This document shows, piece by piece, positions 61,054 to 64,000 of a DNA stretch of 64,000 nt. Made by a program: the position numbers and the translations under genes. Each line of letters opens with the position of its first letter. Position 1 is the stretch's first letter. Origin of the DNA: Acidicapsa ligni (lineage in GTDB: Bacteria > Acidobacteriota > Terriglobia > Terriglobales > Acidobacteriaceae); NCBI RefSeq assembly GCF_025685655.1, contig NZ_JAGSYG010000003.1, positions 1 to 64,000 of the forward strand, given 5' to 3'. The notes beneath the pieces are model-generated. The model made no database searches, was not told where the DNA came from, and worked only from the letters and a program-made list of their open reading frames with translations.

Positions 61054-62484
61054 ATGGCATTTGCGTTATTAAGCGAAACACTGCCGAGACTCTTGTTATT
61101 CGTCGAAAGGCACAGAAGACCCGCAGTGACGGTCCTCCTCGCCGGTAGCGGTTTATTCGTTTATGAGCTGCGCTTCCATTTGGTATTGGCCGGAGTGGTT
61201 GCGATAGCCGTCGCGACTGGGGGATGGGTCTTCGTGAAAGGTTCGCGCCGGCGCGACGGCTCTTCGCGTCGATCTCAACTGAATAGCCCGAACAAGTGTG
61301 AGGGTCCTTCAAAACGTAAAGAGGACTGCCCGTTCAGGAACGAAAACTTCGTGTCAATGTTGCGATTCCTTCCAGTCGGCGTTGCATATTTTGGTCTCGG
61401 GCGGAGGGTCCTCTATTGCAATCAGGCGTTCTGCCGAATCTACGGATTCGACGAAGAGGAGCTGATAGGCGAGGTGCCCCCGATGCCGGAAGATCGCAGG
61501 CTGGAGTGGTCACAGATTGAAGAGGATCTGCGACTGGGACGTCACTTTTTCAACATCGAGACCGTAAGGGTTCGAAAAGACGGGACCCAGTTTCGCGCTT
61601 ACATCTCCGGGTTGCCTATATTCGACGACAAGCGCGAGCTGACCGGGTTGATGGGAATCATTATCGGCGCAGAAGATATGCCAATGGCTCATGGCATCGC
61701 CTATGACCATATCCTGTCCCTCGCAGAGAGCAGTTCAAACTTTCTTCTTTTGCTAGACCCGAACCTTCGGATCGTTTATGCAAATCCCGGATTTTCCGTG
61801 GCAACGGGCGTCGAAGCCACAGATCTCTACAACACGGAGATTCTGGAATACTTCCCGGTTGACGAGCGTGCGAGCATCCGCACAGATTTCGACGAAGCGT
61901 TGCTTTCGGGACGAAACGACTTCTCCGCGGAAGCACATGTCCAAAATATCGCAGAGAGCTCGGCGGTCCCGGTGAGGCTCGAATTCTATCCCGTATATGG
62001 GCCAGATGCACGAACGCCAAGCGCGATAGCATGCGTTGCCCACGACCTGCAACGGGAAACCGAGCTTCGAAATCAACTTCTCCAGAGCACCCGAGAACGG
62101 CAGACGCTCTTCGAGCGATCGCCAATTGGCATTCTCAAGGTGAACACCTTGGGCTATCCGATCGCCATCAACAGCAAATTTCAAGAGATGATCGGTTATA
62201 ACTGCGAGGAACTCAAGAAGCTCCCTTTCTCAACGCTCGTGTATCCGGATGATCTTGTGCGTGGCCGAACACTGTTCCTCGACCTTGCGGCCGGAAAGAT
62301 TGAGCAGTTCCAAATTGGGAAACGCCTGGTACGAAAGGATGGAGCTGTCATTCGCACGGTAATGTTCGTATCACTAGTACGGGATGCCGCCGGCAAACCC
62401 TCTCACACGATCAGTGTCGTGACACCGCTACCTGAAGAGGTATTCATTGCGGAGGTTCCGGAACTCCCGCATGCCAACGCCTGA
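61054..62484 (+). CDS. Membrane protein with three PAS domains and no output domain
   Basis: 476 residues. Two membrane helices (about 23-58) are followed by a basic linker and three PAS domains (about 98-220, 225-340, 350-460), each with a normal PAS core (for example YGFDEEELIG, LLLLDPNLRIVYANPGF and NSKFQEMIGYN). The chain ends nine residues after the last PAS, without histidine kinase, GGDEF, EAL or helix-turn-helix output. It must pass its signal to another protein, or it is a scaffold or a truncated kinase. It is divergent from the TPR-CHAT gene. Confidence 0.85.
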   Translation: MAFALLSETLPRLLLFVERHRRPAVTVLLAGSGLFVYELRFHLVLAGVVAIAVATGGWVFVKGSRRRDGSSRRSQLNSPNKCEGPSKRKEDCPFRNENFVSMLRFLPVGVAYFGLGRRVLYCNQAFCRIYGFDEEELIGEVPPMPEDRRLEWSQIEEDLRLGRHFFNIETVRVRKDGTQFRAYISGLPIFDDKRELTGLMGIIIGAEDMPMAHGIAYDHILSLAESSSNFLLLLDPNLRIVYANPGFSVATGVEATDLYNTEILEYFPVDERASIRTDFDEALLSGRNDFSAEAHVQNIAESSAVPVRLEFYPVYGPDARTPSAIACVAHDLQRETELRNQLLQSTRERQTLFERSPIGILKVNTLGYPIAINSKFQEMIGYNCEELKKLPFSTLVYPDDLVRGRTLFLDLAAGKIEQFQIGKRLVRKDGAVIRTVMFVSLVRDAAGKPSHTISVVTPLPEEVFIAEVPELPHANA

Positions 62485-62596
62485 TCTCGAGCGCAACTGT
62501 TATAAGGTGGCGGCGCGCAAGACTCCGTCAGGAACCTGAGCTACACAGCCAACGAGAATCTAGGACCTTTGGCTACCCTGCGGAAGTGGTCATTCG

Positions 62597-64000
62597 CTAA
62601 ATCTCGCTGAGGCGAAGTTGCCCTCCGATTCCGGGGCTGTCCAGCGAAGTCTCGTCGGCCTTGTCAAAGAGCTCGCGATAGAGATTGGAATCACGGTACA
62701 AGTCTCGGTGTCTTCCTTCGGCGACGATTTGCCCTCCGTCAAGGAGAACCAGCCGATCTACCCACATAAGAGAGTGCAGGCGGTGGGAAATGATAACGAC
62801 CGTCTGAGCGCCCCCAGTGTCAGCGATGGATCGGAGTACGGCATTCTCGGTGGGGACGTCTAGTGCGGAGGTAGCTTCATCGAGAACCAGGATGCTGGCA
62901 TTCCTCAAGAGTGCCCGCGCCAGAGCCAGGCGTTGACGTTCTCCACCCGAGAGACGCGCAGCCTCGGGGCCAAGCGCGGTGGTCAGGCCTTCCGGCAGAC
63001 GCTGGATGACGCCCTTTAGCTGCGCTGCTTCGATGGCAGTCTCAAGTTGGGTCTCAGTGGCCGATGGCGCTGCATAGAGAAGATTGTCGCGGACGGTTCC
63101 GGAGAACAAGGCAGGATATTGGGGCACATAGCAGAGCGAGGCGCGGAGAGCTGAAAGCCGGTACTCTCGGAGAGGAATCGCTTCGAGTGCGATCTCTCCT
63201 TTCGTGGGATCTGCCACACGGGCCAAGAGACGCGCTAAAGTGGACTTTCCTGAGCCGCTTCTTCCGACAATGGCGAGCCGTTCGCCCGGGCGAATGGAAA
63301 GCGACACATCGTGGAGACTTTGTTCTGCATCGGTATAGGAAAAGCAAACTGAGTCGCAGATGAGGCCGCGGCGCAAAGGGGAGGGAACTGACTGGACTGT
63401 TCCATAATCCTGCACAGTCGGCTCTGTTTCGAGGACCTCCCGTACGCGGCGGGTGCTTGCCAGCATCCGTTGTGAGCGCGCGTATAACTCCATTACGGAC
63501 GAGACGGGCTCAAATATCCGTGTCACGTAAGCATAGAAGGCGACGAGACTGCCTATGCTAAGAGCTCCCCGGAGGTACTCGTGCGTTCCCATCCCAAGAA
63601 GGCATAGGATGGCACAAGCCATCACCGCGGTAACGGTAACGCTGAAACCGATTTCGGTCTTCCGCTGCGACCACTGTGCAGTCGCCGTCTCATCGCGAAT
63701 ATTTATGGCGCGCGTCGCGCATAGTTCTTCCGCTCCCAGGAGTTGAATCTGCGGAACCGCTCCGAGGTGTTCGGCGAGGTGGGCTGAGCTTCGACCCACT
63801 TCGGCCTGGGTCCGGTCGGCCTTGAGCTGAATGAGGTTGCGGTATCTTGCCCGGACCCACAAAAACAGCGGCAAGAGTGGCAGAACCGTGAGAGTCATCC
63901 GCCAATTCAGGCTGAACATGACCACCAGGTTCAGGATAAAGAACAGCACCGAGCGCAGGATGGTGTTCAGCGCATCGGCGGCGAATTGCGCGACCTGTTC
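62597..64000 (-). CDS. ABC exporter, fused permease-ATPase (5' partial)
   Basis: The frame is open through the right edge, so the first membrane helices lie outside the window. Visible are part of the type I exporter membrane domain (FFILNLVVMFSLNW and further helices) and a full nucleotide-binding domain: Walker A GRSGSGKSTL, signature LSGGERQRLALARAL, Walker B SILVLDEATSALD and the H-loop ISHRLHSL. Resembles MsbA/McjD-type half transporters that dimerise; substrate unknown. It ends 112 bp after the convergent PAS gene. Confidence 0.92.
   Translation of the reverse strand, partial: EQVAQFAADALNTILRSVLFFILNLVVMFSLNWRMTLTVLPLLPLFLWVRARYRNLIQLKADRTQAEVGRSSAHLAEHLGAVPQIQLLGAEELCATRAINIRDETATAQWSQRKTEIGFSVTVTAVMACAILCLLGMGTHEYLRGALSIGSLVAFYAYVTRIFEPVSSVMELYARSQRMLASTRRVREVLETEPTVQDYGTVQSVPSPLRRGLICDSVCFSYTDAEQSLHDVSLSIRPGERLAIVGRSGSGKSTLARLLARVADPTKGEIALEAIPLREYRLSALRASLCYVPQYPALFSGTVRDNLLYAAPSATETQLETAIEAAQLKGVIQRLPEGLTTALGPEAARLSGGERQRLALARALLRNASILVLDEATSALDVPTENAVLRSIADTGGAQTVVIISHRLHSLMWVDRLVLLDGGQIVAEGRHRDLYRDSNLYRELFDKADETSLDSPGIGGQLRLSEI

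Noticed and set aside
1..64000. CRISPR array or cas genes that would go with the TPR-CHAT protease
   Set aside because: No array of short direct repeats with spacers and no Cas7-11 or Cas1/Cas2-like gene is present.
1..64000. tRNA or rRNA genes
   Set aside because: No cloverleaf-like sequences with the usual GTTCGA-type T-loop context or rRNA-like tracts were recognised in the intergenic regions.

Overview
The window looks like a piece of chromosome from an acidobacterium of the Terriglobia type (Granulicella/Edaphobacter/Terriglobus-like). This is inference from gene style: a huge VCBS/Ig/RHS surface protein, winged-helix/AAA/TPR regulators, many stress and hydrolase genes, and TPR-CHAT plus divergent sigma-factor genes. 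There is no rRNA, tRNA, CRISPR array or complete insertion sequence that I can see. Much of it is accessory in character: several broken genes, duplicated modules and single-gene functions with their own regulators.

Layout. 1-7.8 kb: an RHS polymorphic-toxin-like protein with an overlapping immunity gene, followed by an orphan, frameshifted toxin tip. A 1-kb scrap of a conjugation (type IV secretion) locus and a glycosyltransferase cut off at the same breakpoint come next. 8-31.5 kb: two Tat-leader proteins (non-haem chloroperoxidase and a DUF4331 protein), a NiCoT transporter, a CynX-type MFS carrier, an ECF sigma factor, universal stress protein, Dps, a FixJ-like regulator with a dead receiver, two paralogous 1,000-residue winged-helix/ATPase/TPR regulators, an AraC regulator, a beta-carbonic-anhydrase-like protein, aldehyde dehydrogenase, an isochorismatase-like hydrolase and a flavin-type oxidoreductase. 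31.5-46 kb: an Asp-nucleophile alpha/beta hydrolase, a mercuric-reductase-like flavoprotein with DUF302 and RpiA, the CopB-CopA copper pair behind two esterase-like hydrolases, two more universal stress proteins, a cNMP/thioredoxin-reductase-like fusion and a DHA2 efflux pump. 46-52.5 kb: two copies of an operator-MarR module, one with the regulator truncated, around an MBL hydrolase, a FAD reductase, and an SDR-DoxX-AzoR operon with its TetR. 52.5-64 kb: a DNA-binding protein, sigma/anti-sigma pair, APH-fold kinase, S41 protease, membrane TPR-CHAT protease, a three-PAS membrane protein without output, and an ABC exporter cut by the window edge.

Two regulatory patterns stand out. First, three heptamers related to TCCAGAA, spaced exactly 11 bp apart and always in the same orientation to the gene, lie upstream of four scattered genes (chloroperoxidase, DUF4331, CynX-type MFS, tandem universal stress protein). 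That spacing suits a winged-helix factor such as the two large regulators here. Second, an identical 18-mer lies 86-89 bp upstream of both the TPR-CHAT gene and the APH-kinase gene, next to the sigma/anti-sigma pair. With the S41 protease this looks like a protease-sigma signalling unit, loosely analogous to the TPR-CHAT/RpoE arrangement of type III-E CRISPR loci but without any CRISPR component. It is the best candidate here for an undescribed system.
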